64,000 nucleotides of DNA from Bacteroidales bacterium (GTDB lineage: Bacteria; Bacteroidota; Bacteroidia; Bacteroidales; BM520), in assembly GCA_031276035.1 (NCBI GenBank), contig JAISNV010000019.1, positions 101,100 through 165,099 on the forward strand, given 5' to 3'. Of this stretch, positions 1 through 9,812 are shown one piece after another. The translations under genes and the position numbers were made by a program. The notes beneath the pieces were generated by a model. The model had not been told where the DNA came from. It did no database searches and was given only the letters and a program-made list of their open reading frames with translations. The stretch's first letter is position 1. Every line of letters begins with the position of its first letter.

Positions 1-212
1 CATTGGTTGATGCAAATTAGACCAACTATTCGGGTTTTTCATAATAAAAAATTTTAGTATTATAAATATAATTGCAGAAATTGTCAATTTGCACCCATAA
101 ACAAAGTTTCATTAAACTTTCTAAGTCTATCAGAATTTTAAATGCATTTATATTAAAACCTGTTATTACGGTTGAATATATTTTTTACTAAACATAAAAT
201 GTATTTTTTTTC

Positions 213-220
213 TATCTTTG
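213..220 (+). promoter_or_regulatory. Bacteroidota-type -7 promoter box for the lutA-like gene
   Basis: TATCTTTG matches the TAnnTTTG -7 consensus of Bacteroidota primary sigma factor promoters. It lies 25 nt before the ATG at 245 and overlaps a TTG at 218, which is why the downstream gene is started at 245. No convincing -33 element is visible. Confidence 0.65.
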
Positions 221-244
221 CGCATTATTACATTACTTCATCTC

Positions 245-967
245 ATGACTGTTGACTTATTCGTTCCATGCTATATTGACCAATTTCATCCAGAAACTGC
301 TTTTAATGCCATTAAAATTTTAGAAAAATGTGGTATTGAAGTAAATTACAATCCAGAACAAACCTGTTGTGGAAAAGAAGTTTATGATGCTGGATTTTTT
401 GATAAAGCTAAAATTCTTAGTGAAAAATTTCTGGATGATTTTAACAACAAAAATATTATTGTAGGACTGTCACCTGCTTGTGTTAGTCATATACAAACTA
501 ATTATCAAAATATATTCCACAATTCAGGAAGTCATTATGACTATTTAGAAATCAGAAATAATATTTTTGAATTAACAGATTTTCTCGTAAATAAAATAAG
601 AATGATAGATTTTGGTGCAAATTTCGAAGCGAATGCATATTATCATGATTCATGTCATGCTCTTAGAAAGTATTCGCATTGTCTCAAAGAAGAGCCGCGT
701 ATATTGTTAAATAATATTATTGGATTAAATCTTATTGAAGTAGAAGATTATGAGTGTTGTGGGTTTGGTGGACTTTTTTCTGTAAAATACAATTCAATTT
801 CATCCGCAATGACAGCTCAAAAAGTTCAAAAAGCCATGCAATTAGGTGTTTCTCATATTATTTCAGCCGATTGCTCATGTTTGATGAATCTTAATGCATA
901 CATCAAAAAACATAATTTACCTATTTCAACAATTCATATTGCTGATGTAATTGCAAATTCTTTATAA
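245..967 (+). CDS. LutA/YkgE-like (Fe-S) oxidoreductase subunit
   Basis: The 240-residue protein begins MTVDLFVPCYIDQF, typical of LutA/YkgE, one of three subunits of the Fe-S L-lactate utilisation complex. It carries two cysteine-rich CCG-type domains: C9 with TCCGKE at 40-45, and HDSC near 134-137 with ECCGFGG at 170-176. Further cysteines (C79, C210, C212) fit cluster or disulfide ligation. The in-frame TTG at 218 lies inside the promoter box, so the ATG at 245 is chosen. LutB and LutC homologues are not visible downstream, where tex follows after 8 nt, so any partner genes lie outside the window. The family assignment is strong; lactate as the substrate is an inference from homologues. 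Confidence 0.85.
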   Translation: MTVDLFVPCYIDQFHPETAFNAIKILEKCGIEVNYNPEQTCCGKEVYDAGFFDKAKILSEKFLDDFNNKNIIVGLSPACVSHIQTNYQNIFHNSGSHYDYLEIRNNIFELTDFLVNKIRMIDFGANFEANAYYHDSCHALRKYSHCLKEEPRILLNNIIGLNLIEVEDYECCGFGGLFSVKYNSISSAMTAQKVQKAMQLGVSHIISADCSCLMNLNAYIKKHNLPISTIHIADVIANSL

Positions 968-975
968 AAATTAAT

Positions 976-3111
976 ATGACTGAAGAAGTTTTTTATCAAA
1001 AAATAGCATCTCAACTCAATTTAAATTTCATACAAGTAAAAAATACCATAGAATTACTCGAAAGTGGTAATACTATACCATTTATTGCCCGATATAGAAA
1101 AGAAGCTACCGGAAGTTTAAGCGAAGTTATAATTGCCTCGATAAATAATTTACTTTCTAAGTTTAAGGAAATAGAAAAACGTCGCGAATATATCTTGCAA
1201 ACAATTCTTGAATTAGATCAATTAACTGATGAATTAAAGCAACAAATTGAGAATGTAGAAACACTTGAGGAGTTGGAAGATTTATACCTTCCGTATAAAC
1301 CCAAAAGAAGAACTAGAGCTACAATTGCAAGAGAAAAAGGTTTGGAAGGTTTAGCCAAAATCATTATGGCTCAAAATTACAATGATATTGAAGCTATTGC
1401 AGAGAAATTTCTTAATGAGGAAAAAGAGGTTTTTTTAGTTGAAGAAGCTATTGTCGGAGCATCAGACATAATTGCTGAATGGGTTAATGAAAATGCTTAT
1501 GTTCGATCCCGTATACGCAAATTATTTGAAAATGAGGCTTATATTCTTTCAAAAATTATAAATTCAAAAGAGGAGGAAGGTTCATTATATAAGCAGTATT
1601 TTGATTATAAAGAACTGGCTAAAAAGGCCCCATCTCACAGAATTCTTGCTGTCTTTAGAGGAGAGAATGAAAAATTCTTGCGTGTAAACATAACTCCGGA
1701 TAAAGATAAGGCTATTATGATTCTTGAAAAGTTTTTTGTTAAAAATGATTCTCAAGCAGCTGAAATCGTTACATCTGCTATAAAAGATTCATATAGCAGA
1801 TTAATGGAACCTTCTATCGAAACTGAAATCCGTGCGACACTAAAAGAAAAAGCCGATAAAGCCGCGATTGAAGTTTTTTCTGACAATCTTAGGCAGCTTC
1901 TAATGACTCCACCATTATATAATAAAAATGTTTTAGCCATTGACCCTGGATTTAGAACCGGATGTAAAGTTACCATTCTTGATAAAACAGGAAAATTGCT
2001 TAATAATGTTACTATTTATCCGCATCCTCCTGAAAACAAAGTTAAGGATGCAATAAACAAGTTAACATATCTTGTCGAAGCATACAAAATTGATGCAATA
2101 GCTATAGGCAACGGTACCGCCGGTAGAGAAACCGAAAATTTTATTAAGCGAATTCATTTTAATAGAGATATTATAGCTGTAATGGTTAACGAAAGTGGGG
2201 CTTCAATCTACAGTGCTTCTGCAATAGCACGCGAAGAATTTCCAGATTACGATTTAACTGTTCGCGGCTCCGTTTCAATAGGTCGTAGGTTGATTGATCC
2301 GCTTGCAGAATTAGTAAAAATTGATCCGAAATCTATTGGTGTCGGCCAATATCAACATGACGTAAACCAAACAAAATTGCAAGAAAGTTTAAATCAAGTT
2401 GTTGAAAGCTGTGTAAATTCAGTTGGTGTTGATGTTAATACCGCTTCGAAGCAATTACTAACTTATGTTTCAGGTTTAGGTCCGGTTTTAGCTCAAAATA
2501 TCATTGATTACAGAAATCAAAATTCCAATTTCTCTTCAAGAGAAGAATTAAAAAAAGTTGCTCGCTATGGAAATAAAGCATTTGAACAATCAGCAGGTTT
2601 CCTCAGAATTAGAAATGGTAAAAATTCCTTAGACAACAGTGCGGTTCATCCGGAATCTTATCCTATAGTGGAAAAAATGGCCTTAGACTTAGAAAGTGAT
2701 ATTAAGGAGCTCATTGGCAACAAAAAACTCCTCGAAAAAATCAATCTCAATAAATACATCACTAAAGATGTCGGATTACCTACTTTAAACGACATCATAA
2801 ATGAATTAGCAAAACCAGGTCGCGATCCGCGTAACGAATTTGAAATATTTGAATTTGACAAAAATATCAATTCTATTCAAGATGTCAGAGAAGGAATGGT
2901 ATTACCTGGAATCATAACTAATATAACCTCTTTCGGAGCTTTCGTAGATATTGGGGTTCACCAAGACGGTTTGGTACATATTTCTCAAATAGCAGATAAA
3001 TATATTTCCGATCCTTCTGAGTATGTAAAGTTGAATCAAAAAGTTATGGTAAAAGTTTTGGAAGTTGATGTCGACAGAAAAAGGATTTCATTATCAATGA
3101 AAAATATATAA
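976..3111 (+). CDS. tex: Tex-family RNA-binding transcription accessory protein
   Basis: This 711-residue protein has the full Tex architecture. An N-terminal helical Tex-N region contains the typical motif IPFIARYRKEATGSL (about residues 34-48). A YqgF/RuvC-like domain follows, with LAIDPGFRTGCK near residue 320. Then come helix-hairpin-helix segments (YVSGLGPVLAQNI, about 497-509) and a C-terminal S1 RNA-binding domain (about 640-711, GMVLPGIITNITSFGAFVDIG). Tex proteins bind nucleic acid and affect transcription and RNA turnover; the precise role here is unknown. It follows the lutA-like gene after only 8 nt, so the two are probably co-transcribed. The length is normal for the family and no defect is visible. 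Confidence 0.95.
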   Translation: MTEEVFYQKIASQLNLNFIQVKNTIELLESGNTIPFIARYRKEATGSLSEVIIASINNLLSKFKEIEKRREYILQTILELDQLTDELKQQIENVETLEELEDLYLPYKPKRRTRATIAREKGLEGLAKIIMAQNYNDIEAIAEKFLNEEKEVFLVEEAIVGASDIIAEWVNENAYVRSRIRKLFENEAYILSKIINSKEEEGSLYKQYFDYKELAKKAPSHRILAVFRGENEKFLRVNITPDKDKAIMILEKFFVKNDSQAAEIVTSAIKDSYSRLMEPSIETEIRATLKEKADKAAIEVFSDNLRQLLMTPPLYNKNVLAIDPGFRTGCKVTILDKTGKLLNNVTIYPHPPENKVKDAINKLTYLVEAYKIDAIAIGNGTAGRETENFIKRIHFNRDIIAVMVNESGASIYSASAIAREEFPDYDLTVRGSVSIGRRLIDPLAELVKIDPKSIGVGQYQHDVNQTKLQESLNQVVESCVNSVGVDVNTASKQLLTYVSGLGPVLAQNIIDYRNQNSNFSSREELKKVARYGNKAFEQSAGFLRIRNGKNSLDNSAVHPESYPIVEKMALDLESDIKELIGNKKLLEKINLNKYITKDVGLPTLNDIINELAKPGRDPRNEFEIFEFDKNINSIQDVREGMVLPGIITNITSFGAFVDIGVHQDGLVHISQIADKYISDPSEYVKLNQKVMVKVLEVDVDRKRISLSMKNI

Positions 3112-3308
3112 CCCGTTTTTTCGTTATGATTTAGGTTAGTAATATTAAAAAATTATTAATATGAAATCATCATAGCAAATAATTTATCTAAGCGAATAAA
3201 AAAAATAATCTATATTCGTTTCATGATTAAAAATTAAGTTTTATTGAAATCAAGTATTTGTCAATATATACAATTTAATTAAAAAAAAATAAACAAAAAT
3301 ATTTACGC

Positions 3309-4163
3309 ATGAAAAAACATCTTTTAAAGCATACATTATTAATTATTACGTTTATATTGTTTTGCTTTACTTCTGATGCACAAATAATAAAAGCATATGT
3401 TGCCGGTGGATGCAATCTATCACAAATTGATGGAGATCAGGCATACGGTTACAAAAAATTCGGGGCAAACGTCGGAATAGGAGTAAATTTTAACATTCTT
3501 CCTTTTATGTCGGCATCAATTGAAGCAAATTTTAATCAAAAGGGCGCTAAACAGAAAGCCACTATTTACAACATTGAAACCGATCGTACTGGAGCATACA
3601 AAATAAATATCAACTATGCCGAGATACCTATTTTGTTATATTTTACAGACAAAGATCAATTATTTAAATTTGGTGTTGGTTTTTCATACGCAAGAATGGT
3701 TAATAATGCACGCGAAGAATGTTACAGAACAGATCATTCAAATTATATCATATATAACAAAACTGATGCAATGATTTCTTATGCAGATTTTGTTCCAGTC
3801 AATGAATCATTAAAAAACTTCGAATATTATGAAGTAGTTAAAGAATGGAATGAAAAAAACGGGAAACTAAATTCTAATGATTTCAGTGTGATTGCCAGTA
3901 TCGAAGCAAGAATTTGGCAAAGATTGAAATTTGAGGTAAGATTTGCTTATTCATTAAAGCATTTAAGAACTTCTGATTATTACAGACAATATGTTAATGA
4001 AATTCCGGATGGTGTAGAAACTTACCAGGACGGAGAATTTTTGGCTTTCAAAAGAAAAGAATATAACAATACTTTAAGTTTCAGATTAATTTATGTTTTC
4101 AACGAAAGACAAGCCGAAAGAAATAAGGCATTAATTTCAACACGACAAGGAGATTTGAGATAA
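3309..4163 (+). CDS. PorT/OmpW-like outer-membrane beta-barrel protein
   Basis: The protein has 284 residues. An N-terminal signal peptide (about residues 1-24, ending SDAQ) is followed by alternating hydrophobic/polar beta-strand-like stretches and glycine-rich turns. This is the pattern of the small outer-membrane beta-barrel families (PorT-like, PF13568) common in Bacteroidota. The strand ISYAD-type insertion between about 150 and 195 looks like an extracellular loop. The last codon overlaps the next start (TAATG), so translation of the downstream C_GCAxxG_C_C gene is probably coupled. The ligand or function is unknown. The 197 bp upstream holds AT-rich inverted repeats but no clear -7 box. 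Confidence 0.7.
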   Translation: MKKHLLKHTLLIITFILFCFTSDAQIIKAYVAGGCNLSQIDGDQAYGYKKFGANVGIGVNFNILPFMSASIEANFNQKGAKQKATIYNIETDRTGAYKININYAEIPILLYFTDKDQLFKFGVGFSYARMVNNAREECYRTDHSNYIIYNKTDAMISYADFVPVNESLKNFEYYEVVKEWNEKNGKLNSNDFSVIASIEARIWQRLKFEVRFAYSLKHLRTSDYYRQYVNEIPDGVETYQDGEFLAFKRKEYNNTLSFRLIYVFNERQAERNKALISTRQGDLR

Positions 4164-4654
4164 TGAAAGAAGAAACGAAGGAATTAGCAGAATTAGCATA
4201 TAAACTTGCTTACGACTATGATTTGGAATACGGATTTTGTCCGCAATGTGTATTAGCTGCAATTCAAGATATTAAAGACGATATTCCTGATGACTTGATT
4301 AAATCGTCACAAACATTAAGCGGCGGCGGCGGATTAATGGGTATAGGTTCATGCGGTGCTTTGCAAGGCGGATTATTAGCTATTGGCTTTTATCACGGTC
4401 GACAACGAAAAGACTTTGGGCGAAAAAGAAATATTCTTGCTTTAGAATTGTCAAGTCAATTAATAAAAAAGTTCAAAGAAGTTTATGGCGATAATATTTC
4501 ATGTTTTGGAATTCAAAAGATGATGAGCGGGAGGAGTTTTAATAATTGGGATCCCGAAGATGCTAAGGCGTTCCGTGAAAGTGTTTGTAAAAAAGGTTGT
4601 GCTGAACTTTCAGGTAATGTTGCAAAATGGACGATTGAATTATTGGAAAAATAA
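4163..4654 (+). CDS. C_GCAxxG_C_C family putative redox protein
   Basis: The 163-residue cytosolic protein has conserved cysteines arranged as in the C_GCAxxG_C_C family (PF09719). These are FCPQCVLAA near residue 24, a glycine-rich GSCGALQGG near 66-74, a single cysteine in SCFGIQ near 112, and a terminal VCKKGCAEL pair. The family is thought to be redox-active and often sits beside oxidoreductases, but no reaction is established. Its start overlaps the stop codon of the preceding outer-membrane protein gene by one base, which is an odd partner for a cytosolic redox protein. About 160 bp without genes follow before rpsO. Confidence 0.75.
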   Translation: MKEETKELAELAYKLAYDYDLEYGFCPQCVLAAIQDIKDDIPDDLIKSSQTLSGGGGLMGIGSCGALQGGLLAIGFYHGRQRKDFGRKRNILALELSSQLIKKFKEVYGDNISCFGIQKMMSGRSFNNWDPEDAKAFRESVCKKGCAELSGNVAKWTIELLEK

Positions 4655-4767
4655 GTATAAAGGAAAAAATACAAAAAATAAATAATCAAATAAGAAACAA
4701 AGTCCGGAAACTGAAAACTTCTAATTTATTTTTTGTCGGAAAAAACATTTAATTAAAAAAATTATTG

Positions 4768-4775
4768 TACTTTTG
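4768..4775 (+). promoter_or_regulatory. -7 promoter box upstream of rpsO
   Basis: TACTTTTG matches TAnnTTTG and lies 42 nt before the rpsO start, leaving a short leader. No -33 element at the expected spacing is obvious. Confidence 0.6.
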
Positions 4776-4816
4776 CAGTTCGAATTTAGTATCGTAAAAT
4801 TATAAAGAAAAAAAAT

Positions 4817-5086
4817 ATGTATTTAAGTCCGGAAATTAAGGAGAATTTTTTCAAAGAACACGGTAGTTCAATAAGTGATACCGGTTCAACAGAAGGTCAA
4901 ATAGCTTTGTTCTCATACAGAATCAAACATTTAACCGAACATTTGAAAAAAAATAAAAAAGATTTGGTAACCGAACGCTCACTTGTACGTTTGGTAGGTA
5001 AAAGAAGGAAACTTCTTGATTACCTAAAAAAGAATGATATCGAAAGATATAGGGCTATCGTTAAAAAGCTCGGATTAAGAAAGTAA
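4817..5086 (+). CDS. rpsO: 30S ribosomal protein S15
   Basis: The 89-residue protein has the normal S15 length and hallmark sequences. DTGSTEGQIALFSYRI (about residues 21-36) matches the canonical DTGSxEVQIALLTxRI motif. A basic C-terminal helix with RSLVRLVGKRRKLLDYLKK (about 54-72) contacts 16S rRNA helix 22. S15 is an early-binding protein of the small subunit. The gene order rpsO-pnp is conserved in many bacteria. Here a strong hairpin terminator separates the two genes, so pnp may be transcribed partly by read-through. Confidence 0.97.
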   Translation: MYLSPEIKENFFKEHGSSISDTGSTEGQIALFSYRIKHLTEHLKKNKKDLVTERSLVRLVGKRRKLLDYLKKNDIERYRAIVKKLGLRK

Positions 5087-5100
5087 TTTCTAAAAAAAAT

Positions 5101-5132
5101 AAAAGGCAATTAAAAGTTGATTGCCTTTTTTT
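5101..5132 (+). terminator. Rho-independent terminator after rpsO
   Basis: AAAAGGCAAT (5101-5110) pairs with ATTGCCTTTT (5120-5129) around a 9-nt loop, followed by a T-run. It lies 15 nt after the rpsO stop and 40 nt before pnp. Confidence 0.8.
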
Positions 5133-5172
5133 ATATTTATATAGTTTTAAATAAGTCATAATAAAAAATAAA

Positions 5173-7380
5173 ATGTCAATACAAGGAATAACTTCATCTT
5201 TTAAGTTACCTAACGGAGAAGAAGTAATCATAGAAACCGGAAAATTAGCTAAACAAGCCAACGGTTCAGCGGTTGTTAAGATTGGTGACACAATGCTACT
5301 TGCAACGGTTGTAGCAAAAGAGGAAGCTGCAGAAAATACTGATTTTATGCCTCTTTCTGTTGAATATAAAGAAAAATATTACTCTGTCGGAAGATTTCCG
5401 GGTGGATTCTTCAAACGTGAGGCCAAACCTTCGGATTATGAAATATTAATTTCAAGATTAGTTGATAGAGCTTTACGCCCCTTATTTCCTGATGATTTTC
5501 ACGCTGAAGTACAAGTGCAAGTTACTCTTATATCGGGAAATAAAAACGTTCTTCCCGATGCATACGCTGCTCTTGCGGCTTCATCTGCAATTGCAGTTTC
5601 CGACATCCCGTTTCATGGTGCAATATCTGAGGTCAGAGTAGCTCAAATCAACGGAGAGTTCGTCATCAATCCTAAAGTTGATGAACTTGAAAATTCGACT
5701 CTCGAATTAATCGTTGCCGCTGATAAAGATAACATTATGATGGTTGAAGGCGAATGTAAAGAGGTTTCGGAAGAAACAATGATAGATGCGCTTAAATTTG
5801 CTCACGATGCAATCAAAATACAATGTAAAGCTCAAGAAGAACTCGCAGCTAAAATTGAGAAAGCCCAAAATAAATACGAATACAGTCACGAAACAAATGA
5901 TGAAGAACTTCGCAATAAGATTTATGATTTTTGTTATGATAGATGCTACGGGGTTGCCGGCTCTCACATCAGTAATAAAAAATTAAGATCACAAAAATTC
6001 AATGAAATAAAAGATGATTTTATAGCTGAATTAAGCGAAGAAGAAGCCGAAGAAAAGGCTTTTATGATTGATAGATATTTCCACGATACGGAAAAAGAAG
6101 CAATAAGAAATTATATTCTAGATAACAAAAAACGTATTGATGGAAGAAATCTTGATGAAATAAGACCTATTTGGTGCGAAGTTGATTATTTGCCTTCAGC
6201 ACACGGATCGGCAATATTTACAAGAGGTGAAACACAATCATTAACCGCCGTAACTCTCGGAACAAAATTAGACGAACAGATTATTGACGGTGCCATTGTT
6301 GAAGGGAAAGAGAAATTAATCTTACATTATAACTTTCCTTCATTCTCAACAGGTGAGGTAAGACCTTCAAGAGGCGTAAGTCGTCGCGAAGTCGGTCACG
6401 GGAACTTAGCATTAAGAGCTTTAAAAGGTATGATCCCTGATGATCCTGAAGTTAATCCGTATACAATTCGTATAGTTTCTGATATTTTAGAATCGAACGG
6501 TTCATCTTCAATGGCTACTGTTTGTGCAGGAACTCTTGCACTTATGGATGCCGGCGTAAAAATGAAAAAACCTGTTACCGGAATTGCTATGGGTTTAATC
6601 ACAGATAACAACCGTTACGTTGTTTTATCCGATATATTAGGTGATGAAGATCATCTTGGCGATATGGACTTCAAAGTTACCGGAACTAGAGACGGAATTA
6701 CAGCTTGTCAAATGGATATCAAAGTTGACGGATTACCTTACGAAATATTAGCTAAAGCTTTGGATCAAGCAAAGCAAGGCAGATTACATATCCTTAATAA
6801 AATCTCGGAAACTTTAGCAGAACCAAGAACCGACTACAAACCACATGTTCCACGAATTGAATCTATGATTATTGATAAAGAATTTATCGGGGCTGTAATT
6901 GGTCCGGGTGGAAAAATAATTCAAGATATTCAGGCTACAACTAATTCTACAATTGTTATTGAAGAAGTTGATAATAAGGGCATTATTCAGATTTTTGCTC
7001 CTGATTACGAATCTATTACTGCAGCTAAAGATAGGATTAAGACTATTATTGCAAAACCTGAGGTTGGTGAAATTTATACAGGAAAAGTAAAATCTATTTT
7101 AGATTTCGGGGCTTTTGTCGAGTTTTTACCTGGTAAAGAAGGTTTATTACATGTTTCTGAAATTGCCTGGGAAAAGGTTGATGATGTCAATAAATATATG
7201 AAAATAGGTGATAGTATTGAAGTCAAATTAATTGAAATTGATCCTAAAACAGGAAAATTCAGACTTTCAAGAAAAGCTTTATTACCAAAACCGGAAGGTT
7301 ATCAACCGCCACAAAGAGATAATCGAAATAATAATAGACCAGATAACAGAAACAATAATAACAGACCGAAGAAAGATTAA
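5173..7380 (+). CDS. pnp: Polyribonucleotide nucleotidyltransferase (PNPase)
   Basis: PNPase degrades RNA 3' to 5' by phosphorolysis and is part of RNA decay complexes. The 735-residue protein shows two RNase PH cores (about 10-230 and 320-550) with the signature [20 protein letters not shown] near 393-412. The active-site segment [16 protein letters not shown] lies near 492-507. A KH domain (about 557-615, [12 protein letters not shown]) and an S1 domain (about 625-695) follow. The tail is rich in Asn, Arg and Pro. It follows rpsO, the usual arrangement, and ends at a terminator shared with no other gene. Confidence 0.97.
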   Translation: MSIQGITSSFKLPNGEEVIIETGKLAKQANGSAVVKIGDTMLLATVVAKEEAAENTDFMPLSVEYKEKYYSVGRFPGGFFKREAKPSDYEILISRLVDRALRPLFPDDFHAEVQVQVTLISGNKNVLPDAYAALAASSAIAVSDIPFHGAISEVRVAQINGEFVINPKVDELENSTLELIVAADKDNIMMVEGECKEVSEETMIDALKFAHDAIKIQCKAQEELAAKIEKAQNKYEYSHETNDEELRNKIYDFCYDRCYGVAGSHISNKKLRSQKFNEIKDDFIAELSEEEAEEKAFMIDRYFHDTEKEAIRNYILDNKKRIDGRNLDEIRPIWCEVDYLPSAHGSAIFTRGETQSLTAVTLGTKLDEQIIDGAIVEGKEKLILHYNFPSFSTGEVRPSRGVSRREVGHGNLALRALKGMIPDDPEVNPYTIRIVSDILESNGSSSMATVCAGTLALMDAGVKMKKPVTGIAMGLITDNNRYVVLSDILGDEDHLGDMDFKVTGTRDGITACQMDIKVDGLPYEILAKALDQAKQGRLHILNKISETLAEPRTDYKPHVPRIESMIIDKEFIGAVIGPGGKIIQDIQATTNSTIVIEEVDNKGIIQIFAPDYESITAAKDRIKTIIAKPEVGEIYTGKVKSILDFGAFVEFLPGKEGLLHVSEIAWEKVDDVNKYMKIGDSIEVKLIEIDPKTGKFRLSRKALLPKPEGYQPPQRDNRNNNRPDNRNNNNRPKKD

Positions 7381-7412
7381 AAAAATAACAGTCAACAATT
7401 AATAAAATAATT

Positions 7413-7446
7413 AGAGTATTTCTGTAAAGAGATACTCTTTTTTTAT
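7413..7446 (+). terminator. Rho-independent terminator after pnp
   Basis: AGAGTAT (7413-7419) pairs with ATACTCT (7432-7438) and is followed by a run of T residues. It sits in the 112-bp space between the convergent genes pnp and the ZIP transporter. Confidence 0.75.
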
Positions 7447-7492
7447 TTATGTAATTAAATAAGGGAAAAACCTAAAGTCAATTTTAATGATA

Positions 7493-8308
7493 TCACGATA
7501 ATGCAACGTCCAATATCATCATAATAGCAAAACCTACCATTGTTGCTATTGTTGCAATGTCTCCGTATTTTGATCTTTGTGATTCGGGAATAATTTCTTC
7601 AACCACAACATAAATCATAGCTCCTGCCGCAAATGACAAAGCATAAGGAAGAAACCGTGTCATTGATGCTGCTATTACCGCACCTAAAACAGCTCCAACA
7701 ATTTCTACCGTTCCGGATAGTTGTCCGTAGAAGAAACTCTTTTTTCGTGAGAAACCTTCACTAAGCAATGGTGCCGATACTGCAAATCCTTCGGGAATAT
7801 TTTGTAAACCAATACCTAAAGTCAATGTAATTGCTCCCATAAGCCCTATACTTTCTGCACCTCCTGTTGCTAAAGCTCCAAAAGCAACACCACAAGCCAA
7901 ACCTTCAGGGAAATTATGTAAAGTTACGGCAAAGATCATTAAAGAAGATCTTTTCATTTTGGTTCTTGGACCTTCACGTTCACTCGTTGGTGCACCGATA
8001 TGCAAATGTGGAACAACATAATCCATAAGTCGTAAAAATAATCCACCCAACAAAAAACCGACTACAGCGGGCACCCAAGCTATCATTCCGGCAGATGCTG
8101 CCATATCTATAGACGGCATTAATAACGACCAAAAGCTGGCAGCAAGCATAATTCCTGCAGCACAGCCAAGCATTATTGCCGATACTTTCGGCGAAATCTT
8201 TTTAAATAAAAACACAAATGCAGCTCCCAAAGCGGTCATAGCCCATGTAAAAACACCGGCTATAAATGCTTGGGAAACTACATTTAATGAGATAAATTTT
8301 TCTAACAA
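7493..8308 (-). CDS. ZIP-family metal cation transporter
   Basis: ZIP transporters move Zn2+, Fe2+ or Mn2+ into the cytosol. This 271-residue protein has about eight hydrophobic segments. It carries the two paired family motifs in adjacent helices: HNFPEG near residue 133 and QNIPEG near 170, whose His, Asn and Glu side chains line the metal site. A hydrophilic loop with HLHIGAP (about 98-104) precedes the first motif. It resembles the ZupT/GufA group. The gene starts 6 nt after the ferritin-like gene and is probably co-transcribed with it, linking metal uptake to iron storage or detoxification. The transported metal cannot be read from the sequence. Confidence 0.88.
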   Translation of the reverse strand: MLEKFISLNVVSQAFIAGVFTWAMTALGAAFVFLFKKISPKVSAIMLGCAAGIMLAASFWSLLMPSIDMAASAGMIAWVPAVVGFLLGGLFLRLMDYVVPHLHIGAPTSEREGPRTKMKRSSLMIFAVTLHNFPEGLACGVAFGALATGGAESIGLMGAITLTLGIGLQNIPEGFAVSAPLLSEGFSRKKSFFYGQLSGTVEIVGAVLGAVIAASMTRFLPYALSFAAGAMIYVVVEEIIPESQRSKYGDIATIATMVGFAIMMILDVALS

Positions 8309-8314
8309 AATAAC

Positions 8315-8827
8315 TTATTTCTTCATTTTCATGAAATTATCTTTCATAACTTTAATATCTGCCAACCAATCTTCGATATCATGCTCATGTTCAAGCTCAT
8401 CGTTTAAGATACTAACAGCCATTTCATAAGTAGCATAATCTTTTCCGAAAGTAAAATCGGCGATTTCTTGATAACGAAGTATAGCGCAACGTTCGCCTCT
8501 CAAGTTTTGTTCAAGAATTACTTCAACATAAGGATCTACAGGAGCTTCATAAGCACATCTTGCTTTTTCAAACCAATCTTTAGGATTTAATAATGGAGTT
8601 CCTTCAAGTTGGATAATTCTATCTACAACTAATTCGGCGTGTGATAATTCTTCATTAGCATGTGTTAGTAATTCCGGCTCAATTTCGCTACGCATAGGAC
8701 CTTCCATCATACGAGCACCTATCCAATATTGATAATAAGCCAACCATTCTTCAGCCAAAGCTGCATTTAACATTTCAATTAATTTTTCGACATCTAATTT
8801 AGATATCAAAACTGCTTCTTTTCCCAT
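8315..8827 (-). CDS. DPSL-type (Dps-like, thioferritin) ferritin protein
   Basis: The 170-residue four-helix ferritin-like protein has carboxylate and histidine ligands at E27, E60/H63 (EELSHAE), E106, E144 and H148, as expected for a di-iron ferroxidase centre. It also has a cysteine pair, C91 (RCAYEAPVDP) and C114 (GERCAI), flanking the site. This arrangement marks the DPSL or thioferritin subclass known from Sulfolobus and Bacteroides fragilis, which stores iron and protects against peroxide. Expected assembly is a Dps-like dodecamer. The gene leads a two-gene unit with the ZIP transporter. Its promoter would fall in the end of nfo; only a degenerate TATCTTTA box is visible there. Confidence 0.85.
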   Translation of the reverse strand: MGKEAVLISKLDVEKLIEMLNAALAEEWLAYYQYWIGARMMEGPMRSEIEPELLTHANEELSHAELVVDRIIQLEGTPLLNPKDWFEKARCAYEAPVDPYVEVILEQNLRGERCAILRYQEIADFTFGKDYATYEMAVSILNDELEHEHDIEDWLADIKVMKDNFMKMKK

Positions 8828-8853
8828 GATAATTTGTTTTTAAAGTTAATAAT

Positions 8854-9684
8854 TTAAAGATATAATTTTTTTAATAAAGTAATCTCGCTTTTGAAACCAT
8901 CCAATTCATTAGGAGTTTCCAAATAAAACGGCAAATGTTTTAAAGCAGGATGATTAATCACATTCCCGAATGTCTCCAATCCCAGCATTCCATCCCCTAT
9001 TTTCTGATGGCGATCTTTATGACTCCCCGGTTCATTCATACTATCATTTAAATGGATTGCTTTCAATTTATCTAATCCGATTATGTCATCAAACTCATCC
9101 AAAACTCTATCAAGATTATTAACGATGTCATAACCGGCATCACTGACATGGCAAGTATCAAAACAAACTCCGATATGTTCGGAAAATTTTATCTCATTCA
9201 ATATTTGCTTAATTTCTTCAAATTTTCCTCCAATTTCCGTACCTTTTCCCGACATAGTTTCAAGCAAAACAGTTGTTGTTTGATTTTGCTTTAGAACTGA
9301 ATTTAATGTGTCAGTAATTAACTCAATTCCTTTCTCAACACCTTGTCCGACATGGTTTCCCGGATGCAGATTATACATGTTACCAGGTACTTCTTCCATT
9401 CTCTCAAGATCGTCTTTTAATGTATTTACAGCAAATTCTCTAATATGACTTTCTGCAGCACACGGATTCATAGTGTAAGGTGCATGTGCTAAAATTTTAC
9501 CGAACTTATGCGCTTTGGCAAAATTAGTGAAAGCCATCACATCACTTTTATCAATATCTTTAGCCTGACCTCCACGCGGATTTCTTGTGAAAAATTGGAA
9601 AGTATTAGCACCAATGCTTAGGGCTTCTTCACCCATATTTAGAAATCCTTTCGAAGACGATAGATGACATCCTATATAAAACAT
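8854..9684 (-). CDS. nfo: Endonuclease IV (AP endonuclease)
   Basis: Endonuclease IV cleaves DNA 5' of abasic sites in base-excision repair. The 276-residue TIM-barrel protein carries the metal-ligand motifs of the family in order: HLSSSKG (about 7), HAPYTMNP (about 65), HPGNHVGQG (about 107), [12 protein letters not shown] (about 142), [12 protein letters not shown] (about 176), [20 protein letters not shown] (about 213) and FYLETPNE near 255. These supply the trinuclear zinc site. The length is typical. A -7 box lies 57 nt upstream. Confidence 0.96.
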   Translation of the reverse strand: MFYIGCHLSSSKGFLNMGEEALSIGANTFQFFTRNPRGGQAKDIDKSDVMAFTNFAKAHKFGKILAHAPYTMNPCAAESHIREFAVNTLKDDLERMEEVPGNMYNLHPGNHVGQGVEKGIELITDTLNSVLKQNQTTTVLLETMSGKGTEIGGKFEEIKQILNEIKFSEHIGVCFDTCHVSDAGYDIVNNLDRVLDEFDDIIGLDKLKAIHLNDSMNEPGSHKDRHQKIGDGMLGLETFGNVINHPALKHLPFYLETPNELDGFKSEITLLKKLYL

Positions 9685-9741
9685 AATTTATCTACAATTA
9701 CATTAAAAATTCTGAAATTATATTGTACCTGTTTTATTCTG

Positions 9742-9749
9742 CAAAAGTA
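9742..9749 (-). promoter_or_regulatory. -7 promoter box upstream of nfo
   Basis: Read on the minus strand the sequence is TACTTTTG, matching TAnnTTTG, about 57 nt before the nfo ATG. Confidence 0.6.
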
Positions 9750-9812
9750 TAAAATAAATACCGTTTTTTTATTCTTATTATTATATTTGTTTAAATAAAT
9801 ATCAATTAAAAT

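Noticed and set aside
1..217. Possible upstream gene end at the left edge
   Set aside because: No frame with coding character was seen; only one dispersed-repeat copy and the promoter of the next gene are supported.
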